Of a stretch of DNA of 32,942 nt, positions 7,582 through 15,644 are shown one piece after another. A model generated the notes under the pieces. That model saw only the letters and a program-made list of their open reading frames with translations, was not told where the DNA came from and did no database searches. A program made the position numbers and the translations under genes. The stretch comes from Nitrospira sp. (GTDB lineage: Bacteria > Nitrospirota > Nitrospiria > Nitrospirales > Nitrospiraceae), in contig VGXB01000016.1 in assembly GCA_016873515.1 (NCBI GenBank), positions 1 through 32,942 on the forward strand, in the 5' to 3' direction. Numbering within the stretch: the stretch's first letter is position 1; the number at the start of each line of letters is the position of its first letter.

Positions 7582-8186
7582 TGCAGTTCATGCCCTTGCG
7601 CCGCCGACGCACAGGTATCCGGTCCTCTAAGATTCCAATCCGCCTGACCTCGTATCGATCGCTATTCAATCAACCGGCTGTGCCTCCCCCTGATCCATTG
7701 AACGCATTAAATGGGACGATCCCAATTACACCACGCCGCACTGCTCGAAGAATTGATATCGGACAGCCCATACCGGATGGTGCCGCACTGGTCACGGCAA
7801 ATCGACTATCGCTGACTTTGCCGATTCCTCCCAGTATCAACAAACACTATGCCACGGTGAATGGCCGGCGCCTCTTGTCCTCTGCTGGACGTGCGTACAA
7901 AGCCGAAGTGGGTCGACAAGTTTGGCTTGCCCTCGCACAATCACCTATCCGGACATCACTGATGGAACAGTTGCACTCAGGCCCGCTGGCCTTTTCCGTC
8001 CGCTTTGTGCTTATGACGCCTCTTCGGCGTGACCTCGACAGCGGCCTCAAAATCACCCAAGACGCGGTCTGCGAAGGCTTGGGACTTAATGACAACCGGA
8101 TCGTGGAGACCCATCTCTACAAGACCGTAGACAGAACGAACCCACACATCGAAGTATCCCTCTCGCTCGCTGTTGATTCCGCCTAA
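7581..8186 (+). CDS. rusA: RusA-family Holliday junction resolvase
   Basis: RusA enzymes are small homodimeric endonucleases that resolve Holliday junctions and are often of phage origin. The core begins at about residue 75 with LSLTLPIPPSINKHY. The active-site block PLRRDLDSGLK carries Asp151, Asp153 and Lys157, and GLNDNRIVE carries Asp171; the spacing closely mirrors Asp70, Asp72, Lys76 and Asp91 of the E. coli enzyme. The product is 201 residues against about 120 for RusA because of a basic, Pro-rich N-terminal extension of about 70 residues. GTG 7581 overlaps the mraZ stop by one base and ATG 7590 is the alternative; neither has a clear Shine-Dalgarno. It is probably cotranscribed with mraZ. 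Confidence 0.85.
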   Translation: MQFMPLRRRRTGIRSSKIPIRLTSYRSLFNQPAVPPPDPLNALNGTIPITPRRTARRIDIGQPIPDGAALVTANRLSLTLPIPPSINKHYATVNGRRLLSSAGRAYKAEVGRQVWLALAQSPIRTSLMEQLHSGPLAFSVRFVLMTPLRRDLDSGLKITQDAVCEGLGLNDNRIVETHLYKTVDRTNPHIEVSLSLAVDSA

Positions 8187-8385
8187 CACCGCACTGCGCC
8201 AGGCCGCCAAGGCAAAAAGAACAAACCCAGCTCGTGAGTGATTGGGACACTCATGGATTAATAGCCAATCGGGTGTGCAAGTGGCCTACAGATCATGTGA
8301 CACGTAGGCACACCCTACTCCTCATTTACATTCAATTGAGGCGGTCTACCGTCCAACACAGAATTCTTAAACCACCTGATAGACT

Positions 8386-9621
8386 TCATTCATACCTTAA
8401 GGCATCGATCGGATTGAGCCTGGCGGCTTTATTGGCGGGATAGAGGCCGAAGAACAGCCCGACGGCAATCGAGAAGGCAAAGGCGGTCGCCACGGTGTTT
8501 GGCAAAATGATCGTCGGCCAACCGGCAATTACGGACGTCACCCGGGCCCCTACGATCCCTAGGACGATGCCCAGGCAGCCCCCCACCACACTCATGGTGA
8601 TCGCTTCAATCAGAAATTGCGCCAAAATATGCCGCCGCTTGGCTCCTACCGCCATCCGCACACCAATTTCTTTGGTCCGCTCTGTCACCGACACCAGTAG
8701 AATGTTCATAATGCCAATGCCGCCGACCAGGAGAGAGATCGATGCAATGGCAAACAACATCAGCGTCAACGTCTCACTCGCTCCTTCCTGAACTTTGCCT
8801 ATTTCGACTTGAGTGCGAATAACAAAATCGTCTTCATGCCCCGGCTGTAGCCGATGGCGCTGCCGAAGGACTTCCTGAATCTGCTCGACAGCCGAGTGGA
8901 GATCCTCCGGCCGTTCCGTCGAGGCAAACACCGCTCCGACGGAACCGAGAAATTGGGTGCCCAGCACTTTGCGCTCGGCGGTGGTGAAGGGAATAAAAAT
9001 GATATCGTCTTGGTCCGTCCCTTGAGAGGACTGCCCCTTGGGCGACAGCACACCGATCACACGAAACGGGACGTTTTTGATGCGAATGATCGATCCAACT
9101 GGTTCTTCCCCTGCGTTGAACAGATTGTCAACGATCGTCTGCCCCACCAGAGCCACAGATGCTGCGCTGTCCATATCCTGTTGTGTGAATGGCCCTCCGC
9201 TAGCAAAGGACCACTCCCTGATCGTCAAATAGCTCAGGGAAACCCCATTGACCATCCCATTCCAGTTCCTATTCCCATTTACAATCTGCATCACATCGCG
9301 CTTGCCCCACCCAGTTGCAGATAACAGCGGAATACGCTTCTTGAGCTCGAGGCTGTCTGCAACCGTCAATGTCACGGCCCCCCCCTGCCCGCCTCGCACC
9401 CCCCCCGTCGTCGTGGCGCCAGGAAAGATGAGGATGACGTTGGTGCCCATACTGGCTACACGCTGAGCAACGGCCGTCTTCGCCCCTTCGCCGATACTGA
9501 CCATGGCAATGACCGCACCCACGCCGATGACGATGCCGAGCATGGTCAATCCGGCTCTGAGTCGATTACGTCCGAGAATCCGAAGAGCGGTCCACACGGT
9601 GAGGAGAATGAACACCGGCAT
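8386..9621 (-). CDS. MacB-type ABC transporter permease, 411 aa
   Basis: This is the inner-membrane permease of a MacAB-type tripartite efflux system or a related exporter. A membrane helix lies at about residues 20-45 (ITMLGIVIGVGAVIAMVSIG-type, GEGAK boundary), followed by a periplasmic MacB_PCD domain to about 285 and the FtsX block with three helices at about 290-315, 335-365 and 375-400, including the ERTKEIGVRMAVGAKRRHI cytoplasmic signature. A TTG at 9624 is possible, but ATG 9621 is preferred: it overlaps the ATPase stop as TGATG. The ATPase is a separate polypeptide, unlike E. coli MacB where ATPase and permease are fused. The outer-membrane partner (TolC-like) is not in the window. 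Confidence 0.93.
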   Translation of the reverse strand: MPVFILLTVWTALRILGRNRLRAGLTMLGIVIGVGAVIAMVSIGEGAKTAVAQRVASMGTNVILIFPGATTTGGVRGGQGGAVTLTVADSLELKKRIPLLSATGWGKRDVMQIVNGNRNWNGMVNGVSLSYLTIREWSFASGGPFTQQDMDSAASVALVGQTIVDNLFNAGEEPVGSIIRIKNVPFRVIGVLSPKGQSSQGTDQDDIIFIPFTTAERKVLGTQFLGSVGAVFASTERPEDLHSAVEQIQEVLRQRHRLQPGHEDDFVIRTQVEIGKVQEGASETLTLMLFAIASISLLVGGIGIMNILLVSVTERTKEIGVRMAVGAKRRHILAQFLIEAITMSVVGGCLGIVLGIVGARVTSVIAGWPTIILPNTVATAFAFSIAVGLFFGLYPANKAARLNPIDALRYE

Positions 9622-10334
9622 CAAACCTCTGACGACAATTGTTGCAGATCCGCCCGAGTGTTGCGGTCTAACAATACTCGCCCATCTTTGATGATAATTT
9701 CTCGATTGGCATAAGTAGCAATATCCGTTTCGTGCGTCACAAGGACGATCGTCATCCCATGTGCTTTATTCAGCTCATCAAGAATGATCATGATTTCCCG
9801 GCTTGATTCGGTATCAAGATTCCCGGTCGGCTCATCGGCTAAGAGCAGCGATGGCCCCGTAACTAATGCCCGCGCAATGGCAACTCGCTGCTGCTGTCCC
9901 CCTGAAAGTTGGGTTGGATAGTGTCTCTCACGTCCCTGGAGACCAACACGACGGAGGGCCTCCATGGCCATCACCCGCTGTTCCCTCAATGGAATACCTC
10001 GATAAAAAAGCGGCAATTGCGTATTTTCCAACGCGCTGGTACGGGGGATCAGATTGAAGTTTTGAAAAACAAAGCCGATTTGCTTGTTTCTGATCTCAGC
10101 TAACGCATCGGAGCGCAGTGCCGCCACGTTGACATTATTCAGCCAATAGCGCCCCTTAGTTGGCTGATCGAGACAGCCCAGGATGTTCATGAGCGACGAT
10201 TTCCCCGAACCGGATGCCCCCATGATCGCCACAAACTCGCCCTGCTGAATCGACAGATGCAATCCTCGGAGTGCCTGAACCTCGACATCCCCGAGACGAT
10301 AGATTTTCCACAGATCCTCGCATCGGATCAACAT
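9621..10334 (-). CDS. MacB-type ABC transporter ATP-binding protein
   Basis: This is the cytoplasmic ATPase of the MacAB-type exporter. It has Walker [11 protein letters not shown]-loop [10 protein letters not shown], signature [15 protein letters not shown], Walker [13 protein letters not shown] and the H-loop in VLVTHETD. The open frame extends upstream to 10469, but that would overlap the adaptor gene by 83 bases and prepend 45 residues lacking family character. ATG 10334, giving an N-terminus [15 protein letters not shown], places the ABC domain where it usually starts and yields 237 residues. It is 52 bases downstream of the adaptor gene and overlaps the permease start, so the three genes form one transcription unit. 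Confidence 0.92.
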   Translation of the reverse strand: MLIRCEDLWKIYRLGDVEVQALRGLHLSIQQGEFVAIMGASGSGKSSLMNILGCLDQPTKGRYWLNNVNVAALRSDALAEIRNKQIGFVFQNFNLIPRTSALENTQLPLFYRGIPLREQRVMAMEALRRVGLQGRERHYPTQLSGGQQQRVAIARALVTGPSLLLADEPTGNLDTESSREIMIILDELNKAHGMTIVLVTHETDIATYANREIIIKDGRVLLDRNTRADLQQLSSEV

Positions 10335-10386
10335 AGCCTTCTGCTGCTCATGCGTTGCACGGGTCCCATCATCCAGGTTGCAGGTG

Positions 10387-11676
10387 CTAGAACCCGCGAT
10401 CTCGTGGTGACCGCCGTTGCCCGCCGCTGTTCCCAAATCCTGGGGGAAGTTCGCCGGATTGCCGCTCACTCCGCGATGTATCGACCCCGATAATCACTTT
10501 TTCGTGTTCAGTGATCGGTCCAGACACGACTTCTGTCCACAGACCGTCTGATATACCCGTGTCAATCATTAGCGGTTCCGGCTCCCCAGACATCCCAAAT
10601 TTCCAGATCGTTCTCGACGTCCCGCCCGACCCCATCGATGAAGCCGAGGATTTCCCGCTAGTGGTCCGGGTTTCATATTTTCCACCGAGGTCTTCCCGTC
10701 CATGGCTTTCGGTCCGTACACTTTGAGCCGGCACGAAACGCAACGCGGCGTTGGGCACTTTCACAATCTGATCCCGTTGGGCCACGATAATTGACACATT
10801 GGCCGTCATTCCAGGCTTTAGAAGAAGATCTCTGTTCTCTACCGCCAGAACCACGTTATAGGTTACGACGTTTTGCACAATGATTGGTGCCAGCCGCACT
10901 TGCCGAATCATGCCTGAAAACTGCTTCCCAGGATACGCATCGACCGTGAAGGTGGCGCCCTTGCCTTCCGTCATGCCGCCGATATCGGATTCGCTCACAT
11001 TGGTATCGACCTGCATTTTGGTCAAGTCCAAGGCAATCAGAAACAAGTTTGGCGTCGCAAAACTGGCCGCCACGGTCTGTCCAACCTCGACGTTGCGCGC
11101 CACCACAATCCCATCAACCGGCGACCGAATGACGGTGTGCCTCAACTCCAGTTCGGCCACGTGCAACGCAGCCTCCGCTTGCCGAACCTGCGAGTCAACC
11201 ACTCGTAGCTGCGCTTCTGCGCTTTCATAGTTCGTGAGCGCCATATCAACGTCGTTCTGCGACACGAATTGCTGCTCGACCAAGGCCTGCACTCGGTCCC
11301 GCTCTCGCTTGCGTTGCGCAAGATCTGATTTTGCGCGCGCCACGTTCGACCGCGCCATATCAAGATTGCTCGCTGCCTGTTCACGTCGAGCCCTAAACGG
11401 CTCAGGATCAATGACGGCCACGGTATCACCCGCCTTGACTCGTGTATTAAAATCCGCATGGAGACTCTTGACCATTCCCGACACCTGCGTGCCGACTTGA
11501 ACCGATACCACGGGGTTGATCGTCCCCATGGCACTAACTATGGACATCACGGATCCCCGCTCAACCTCGGCCGTTCGGTAGCGCACTGGATCCTTGCGCT
11601 CTCCGCTAAAAACCACATAGCCGCCGATGGCTAACCCTGCAACCACGAATCCAAAAATAATTCCGATCTGCTTCAT
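10387..11676 (-). CDS. MacA/HlyD-type periplasmic adaptor protein, 429 aa
   Basis: This is the membrane-fusion (adaptor) subunit of the exporter. An N-terminal membrane anchor (about residues 4-24, GIIFGFVVAGLAIGGYVVF) is followed by a first lipoyl half-motif near 55-95 (VSVQVGTQVSGMV, VKAGDTVAVID), an alpha-hairpin coiled coil at about 98-180, the second lipoyl half (VIRSPVDGIVVARNVEVGQTV) and the beta-barrel region to about 300 (KPGMTANVSI). The C-terminal 100 residues are Ser/Gly/Arg-rich and then include GEPEPLMIDTGISDG, typical of the MacA membrane-proximal domain. An AGGA element precedes ATG 11676. It heads the adaptor-ATPase-permease cluster. Confidence 0.92.
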   Translation of the reverse strand: MKQIGIIFGFVVAGLAIGGYVVFSGERKDPVRYRTAEVERGSVMSIVSAMGTINPVVSVQVGTQVSGMVKSLHADFNTRVKAGDTVAVIDPEPFRARREQAASNLDMARSNVARAKSDLAQRKRERDRVQALVEQQFVSQNDVDMALTNYESAEAQLRVVDSQVRQAEAALHVAELELRHTVIRSPVDGIVVARNVEVGQTVAASFATPNLFLIALDLTKMQVDTNVSESDIGGMTEGKGATFTVDAYPGKQFSGMIRQVRLAPIIVQNVVTYNVVLAVENRDLLLKPGMTANVSIIVAQRDQIVKVPNAALRFVPAQSVRTESHGREDLGGKYETRTTSGKSSASSMGSGGTSRTIWKFGMSGEPEPLMIDTGISDGLWTEVVSGPITEHEKVIIGVDTSRSERQSGELPPGFGNSGGQRRSPRDRGF

Positions 11677-11813
11677 CGTTTGATCCTATAGCCCAACCGC
11701 CACGACGAAACCATGTTATCAAGATGGCCCCAGGAAATCATCCAATAGTCTTCGGTTGAAACTAGAATACGGCTGGGAACAAGTGGAAGCGCAGCATGGA
11801 AGGACTGGACTGC

Positions 11814-13154
11814 TTATCGAGCCAACAATTGCTCCAAAAACGCCGTGGAAACATGACTTTTCTGAAAATTGGCGTCATCGAAAATTCTCCGATGGAGCGG
11901 GATCGTCGTTTTGATGCCATCGATCACGAATTCGTCGAGTGCACGCCGCATACGAGCGATGGCTTCCTGGCGATCCCGTCCATGAGTAATCAGCTTGGCG
12001 ATCATGGAGTCATAATGCGGAACCACTGTCGCACCGGACTCCATGGCAGAATCGACTCGGACTCCAAACCCTCCGGGAGCGCTATACTTGGTGATCAGGC
12101 CGGGTGATGGGGTGAACGTCTCCGGATCCTCCGCATTGATCCGACACTCAATGCTGTGACCGTTGATCATGACATCCCGCTGCCTGATCGTCAAAGGCTG
12201 TCCTGCCGCAAGGCGAATCTGTTCTTTAATCAAGTCGATGCCGGTGACCATTTCGGTAATCGGGTGCTCGACTTGAATGCGGGTATTTACCTCCATAAAA
12301 AAGAAATTCCGGTCCTTGTCGAGCAAGAATTCAATCGTCCCAACGTTCCGGTACTGCACAGCCCTGACGGCCTCGACGGCGACATAGCCGATGTCCCGTC
12401 GCAGTTTGTCATCGATCACAGGAGAGGGGGTCTCTTCCACCAACTTCTGATGCCGCCGTTGGACCGAACAATCGCGCTCACCCAGATGAATGACATGGCC
12501 CTGGTGATCGGCCAGCACCTGAACTTCGATGTGGCGCGGCTCCAGAAAATAGCGCTCCAAATAGACGCCTTCGTTGCCGAACGTGGACTTGGCTTCGGCT
12601 TGCGCGGCTCGAAAGGCCCGGCCCAAATCCTCGGCCTTGCTCACCACACGCATTCCGCGCCCTCCGCCACCTGCTGTCGCTTTAATAATGACTGGAAATC
12701 CAATCTTCTGCGCAGCGCGGAGGGCATCGTCTTCACTCTGCAACTTTCCGAGACTGCCAGGCGTGATAGGCAAGCCCCGCTGGGCCACAACCTCACGGGC
12801 CTTGGCCTTATCCCCCATCATGGCGATGTTGTCGGACGTCGGACCGATAAATTTGATCCCAATCGACTCACACACTTCGGCAAAATGCGCATTTTCTGAT
12901 AAAAACCCGTAACCAGGATGAATGGCATCCGCGCCAGTAATTTCTGCGGCGCTCAGCACGTTGGGAATATTCCGATAGCTCAACGCAGCGTCCGCGGGGC
13001 CGACACACACCTTTTCATCGGCCGCACGCACATGCAGACCCGCGGCATCGGCTTCGGAATGAATGGTCACGGTCTTGATGCCAAGCTCTTTACAGGCTCG
13101 AATCACCCGCAGCGCGATCTCTCCGCGATTGGCAACGAGAACTTTCTTGAACAC
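11814..13154 (-). CDS. accC: Acetyl-CoA carboxylase, biotin carboxylase subunit
   Basis: AccC carboxylates the biotin of AccB using ATP and bicarbonate in the first committed step of fatty-acid synthesis. The N-terminal fold KKVLVANRGEIALRVIRACKELG, the ATP-grasp glycine loop KATAGGGGRGMR, the ERDCSVQRRHQKLVEETPSP block and the catalytic MEVNTRIQVEHPITEMVTGIDL segment are all present. The open frame reaches 13205, but GTG 13154 is the better start: it gives V-F-K-K-V-L-V, is preceded by GGAG eight bases away, and yields 446 residues, the family length. It lies 28 bases downstream of accB. Neither accA nor accD is in the window. Confidence 0.96.
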   Translation of the reverse strand: MFKKVLVANRGEIALRVIRACKELGIKTVTIHSEADAAGLHVRAADEKVCVGPADAALSYRNIPNVLSAAEITGADAIHPGYGFLSENAHFAEVCESIGIKFIGPTSDNIAMMGDKAKAREVVAQRGLPITPGSLGKLQSEDDALRAAQKIGFPVIIKATAGGGGRGMRVVSKAEDLGRAFRAAQAEAKSTFGNEGVYLERYFLEPRHIEVQVLADHQGHVIHLGERDCSVQRRHQKLVEETPSPVIDDKLRRDIGYVAVEAVRAVQYRNVGTIEFLLDKDRNFFFMEVNTRIQVEHPITEMVTGIDLIKEQIRLAAGQPLTIRQRDVMINGHSIECRINAEDPETFTPSPGLITKYSAPGGFGVRVDSAMESGATVVPHYDSMIAKLITHGRDRQEAIARMRRALDEFVIDGIKTTIPLHRRIFDDANFQKSHVSTAFLEQLLAR

Positions 13155-13182
13155 CTGTTCGCTCCGATACGGGGAGAATAAG

Positions 13183-13746
13183 CTACGCAGTGGTTTTGGG
13201 ATCAATCAAGAACAAGGCCTGGCCATACTCGACCGGTGTGATGCTTTCCGCAAGAATCTTGACGATGCGCCCGTCCGTCTCAGACTCAATTTCGTTCATC
13301 AGCTTCATCGCTTCTACAATACATAACACCTGACCCTTCTTCACAAAGTCACCCTCTTCGACATAGGCATCGGCGCCCGAAGATGGAGATCGGTAAAACG
13401 TCCCAACAATGGGAGATATGATCGTCACCAATCCGGCAGTGTTCTCACGCGGTGAGCCGACCGCAGCGGCAGGGTGGGCCGAAGCCTGCGTGGCGATCAG
13501 ACCAGATTCCTGCGCAGAGACCATCACCGCTTTGGTGCCGGCTTCATGACAGACACGAATACGCACCCCATGACGTTCTAGCTCTAACTCGGTGAGATTA
13601 TTGCTGCGGAGGAGATCGATGAGATCTTGAATCTGCTTGGTCTGTCCCCCTGTCAGTAACAGGTCCTGAGACTCGGCACTCAATGGGGCTGGGAGAACAA
13701 TCGCACGAGATTTCTTCTTCGACAAGGACGATCGGCGCTTGTTCAC
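13183..13746 (-). CDS. accB: Biotin carboxyl carrier protein of acetyl-CoA carboxylase
   Basis: BCCP carries the carboxyl group between the biotin carboxylase and the carboxyltransferase. The C-terminal biotinyl domain (about residues 108-185) has the canonical EAMKLMNEIE motif with the biotinylated Lys at about residue 148 and the SPIVGTFYRSPSSGADAYVEEGD thumb region. The N-terminus is longer and more basic (MNKRRSSLSKKKSR) than usual, followed by a helical segment (QIQDLIDLLRSNNLTELELE) typical of AccB and a linker rich in Ala, Ser and Pro. The start is GTG 13746, overlapping the efp stop as GTGA, so translation is coupled to efp. The product is 187 residues. Confidence 0.96.
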   Translation of the reverse strand: MNKRRSSLSKKKSRAIVLPAPLSAESQDLLLTGGQTKQIQDLIDLLRSNNLTELELERHGVRIRVCHEAGTKAVMVSAQESGLIATQASAHPAAAVGSPRENTAGLVTIISPIVGTFYRSPSSGADAYVEEGDFVKKGQVLCIVEAMKLMNEIESETDGRIVKILAESITPVEYGQALFLIDPKTTA

Positions 13747-14303
13747 CTGACACGCTCCACATAAGATCGGGTGCGAGTATCGATCTTAATCACTGTGCCG
13801 ACTTCCAAGTAGAGCGGCACTTTAATTGTAGCACCAGTTTCAACAACTGCCGGCTTGGTTCCACCGGAAGCGGTATCTCCTCGCACGCCGGGCTTTGCAT
13901 CGACGACCTTGAGCTCGATAAAATTGGGAAGATCGACGGCAATGGGGCGATGTTCGTAAACGAGAATCCTCACAGTTATATTCTCTTTCAGTAGGTCCGC
14001 ATTCTCGCCTAACTGACCTTTTTCAAACGTCAGCTGTTCGTACGTCTCCGTATCCATGAAAGTGTACGCCACCCCGGTGGCGTAGAGAAACTGCATGGCT
14101 CGCTCTTCCAAGTCAGGTTCGTCAAAACGCTCCCCAGACCGGAAGGTCCGATCAAGGACGTTGCCAGACAAATAGCTCTTCAGCTTAGTCCGAACGAACG
14201 CGCCGCCTTTCCCAGGCTTCACATGTTGAAATTCCACAATATAAAATGGCTCACCTTCCACCATCAGGCGAACACCGTTCCGAAAATCGACAGTCGAAAT
14301 CAC
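13743..14303 (-). CDS. efp: Elongation factor P
   Basis: EF-P enters ribosomes stalled at polyproline stretches and stimulates peptide bond formation. The 186-residue protein has the three OB/KOW-type domains. The domain I loop HVKPGKGGAFVRTKLKSY places Lys32 at the tip where modification occurs in other bacteria. The second domain contains MQFLYATGVAYTFMDTETYEQLTF, and the C-terminal signature IKVPLYLEVGTVIKIDTRTRSYVERV is complete. No modification gene (epmA, earP or ymfI type) is in the window. It lies 39 bases after aroQ and overlaps accB, the efp-accB-accC order being common in bacteria. Confidence 0.97.
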   Translation of the reverse strand: MISTVDFRNGVRLMVEGEPFYIVEFQHVKPGKGGAFVRTKLKSYLSGNVLDRTFRSGERFDEPDLEERAMQFLYATGVAYTFMDTETYEQLTFEKGQLGENADLLKENITVRILVYEHRPIAVDLPNFIELKVVDAKPGVRGDTASGGTKPAVVETGATIKVPLYLEVGTVIKIDTRTRSYVERVR

Positions 14304-14342
14304 TCTATACCCCCTTCATTCCTACAATATGTCCTGCCATAT

Positions 14343-14843
14343 TCATAATTTGTGCGTCTTCGGGCCTCGTCCCAATCGGCTCCCCATTCGACCCAATTTG
14401 GGCTCATTCGATGGCAGATGCTCGCATAATCCTCGAAGTGCGAGCACGTAACCTGCTGGACCCAATCCAGAAATCTGCCCTAACACCACTCCGGAAACGT
14501 ACGAATGCCGGCGAAACTCTTCGCGCCGATAGATATTCGAAAGATGGACTTCTACGATGGGAATGTCCACGGCTGCCAACGCATCCCGTATCGCCACGCT
14601 CGTATGCGTATAGGCCGCCGGATTGATGATGATACCCTGATAGCCTCCCCGCGCCTCCTGAATCCACGTGACCAGTTCTCCCTCCAGATTCGACTGGCGA
14701 ATGTCTAGTGCCACCCCCAATTCGCCGCCGAGCTTTCGTAAGGAGGCATCGATATCCCGAAGTGTCGCCGTACCGTAGATCGATTCTTCACGGCGTCCGA
14801 GGAGATTGAGATTGGGACCATGCAGGACCAGCACACGCAACAT
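14343..14843 (-). CDS. aroQ: 3-Dehydroquinate dehydratase, type II
   Basis: AroQ converts 3-dehydroquinate to 3-dehydroshikimate in the shikimate pathway; type II enzymes are dodecameric. The motifs [15 protein letters not shown], the active-site Tyr23 in [32 protein letters not shown] and the catalytic His in [18 protein letters not shown] are all present. The frame continues upstream to 14939, but ATG 14843 begins exactly at the conserved N-terminus and gives 166 residues. A tail of about 20 residues rich in Gly, Arg and Lys extends beyond the usual C-terminus. A good promoter lies upstream, and the gene heads aroQ-efp-accB-accC. Confidence 0.95.
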   Translation of the reverse strand: MLRVLVLHGPNLNLLGRREESIYGTATLRDIDASLRKLGGELGVALDIRQSNLEGELVTWIQEARGGYQGIIINPAAYTHTSVAIRDALAAVDIPIVEVHLSNIYRREEFRRHSYVSGVVLGQISGLGPAGYVLALRGLCEHLPSNEPKLGRMGSRLGRGPKTHKL

Positions 14844-14910
14844 AGTCGGATATAGCGCCTTTGATGAGATCCTGACCGCATTGACCCCTTGAGCCAATCC
14901 GGGAGGGGAT

Positions 14911-14939
14911 ATTCTAGCAGTCCATATCAGGATGGTCAA
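14911..14939 (-). promoter_or_regulatory. Sigma70-like promoter for aroQ-efp-accBC
   Basis: On the minus strand TTGACC (14939-14934) is followed after exactly 17 bases by TAGAAT (14916-14911). Both elements match five of six consensus positions. The transcript would start about 60 bases upstream of the aroQ ATG. Confidence 0.6.
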
Positions 14940-15131
14940 ACAGTTGAACTACTTGGCAAGTTTGTACCTTCATCCAGAAAAATGATTGCAGTCGCGCCGA
15001 TTCAGCTCGATATTTTCGAGCCACCGTCAAAGCTGAGTAGCGCCCACACTTTCTTTTGGAGAGAAGCCCGTCTCCACGTTTACACCGACCAGAGCACCTT
15101 GTACCAATAGGGAGATTTCCACAGCCGCCGC

Positions 15132-15642
15132 TTAGTGATCTTCAGTATCGGCCGATGCGCCCACCAATGGAACCACTAACAGGGCTGCCAAACTCAATGA
15201 TGCCGGGGAATCCCCAACAGCGGATGACTGAAATTTGGCACACAACCCCAAAACTTTTTGATCTTGATGATTGACGGCAAGCATAGCCGACAGGATTGCA
15301 GAGCGGCTTCTTTCACTCCTTGAGCCGTATAAATCTTAGTCAAGGTCCGGTGCGCACGCAGATTCTCCGGACTGAATTTGACTGCCTCTTCGAAAATGGC
15401 CACGGTTTTGACAGACTGATTCAGCTGATCATACGCTCGCCCCAGCGAGACCATAGCCATAATGCACTGCGGGTTGACTTTGAGCTCGTTCTCGAGCACA
15501 CCCGTTGCCTCATCACACATACCGGCCTTGCCCTACTCTTCCGCTAGGGGGAAAATGCCTTTGAGGCAGGCAACGTGGCAACCTCCAGGGCCAAGCAATC
15601 GATTTCCGCCACATTCAAGGACTTGTTGGCGCCGGATCTCAT
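15132..15642 (-). pseudogene. Decayed TPR-repeat protein gene
   Basis: ATG 15642 lies two bases after the coaBC stop and begins MRSGANKSLNVAEIDC, which runs into a TAG in a TTTTCCCCC run (about 15550). Shifting frame there gives PLAEE, then an in-frame TAG, then GKAGMCDEATGVLENELKVNP and a clean tetratricopeptide repeat (MVSLGRAYDQLNQSVKTVAIFEEAVKFSP, with a further partial repeat through TKIYTAQGVKEAALQSC). A second frameshift near 15295 is needed to reach AMLAVNHQDQKVLGLCAKF and a hydrophobic, Ala/Val-rich C-terminus ending at TAA 15132-15134. That is two frameshifts and one nonsense codon. The largest intact piece is 15194-15520. The original protein would be about 168 residues; its function is unknown. 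Confidence 0.7.
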
Positions 15643-15644
15643 AC

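Noticed and set aside
8270-8325. Interrupted inverted repeat (GTGTG, CCTAC with GTAGG, CACAC) in the rusA-macB convergent gap
   Set aside because: The left arm needs a seven-base bulge and no T-run follows, so a terminator call is not supported.
10335-10469. Upstream extension of the MacB-type ATPase
   Set aside because: It overlaps the adaptor gene by 83 bases and adds residues without family counterpart; ATG 10334 fits the ABC domain start.
12156-12899. 247-residue plus-strand frame
   Set aside because: It is antisense to accC, whose motifs are complete; the frame is a shadow of its codon pattern.
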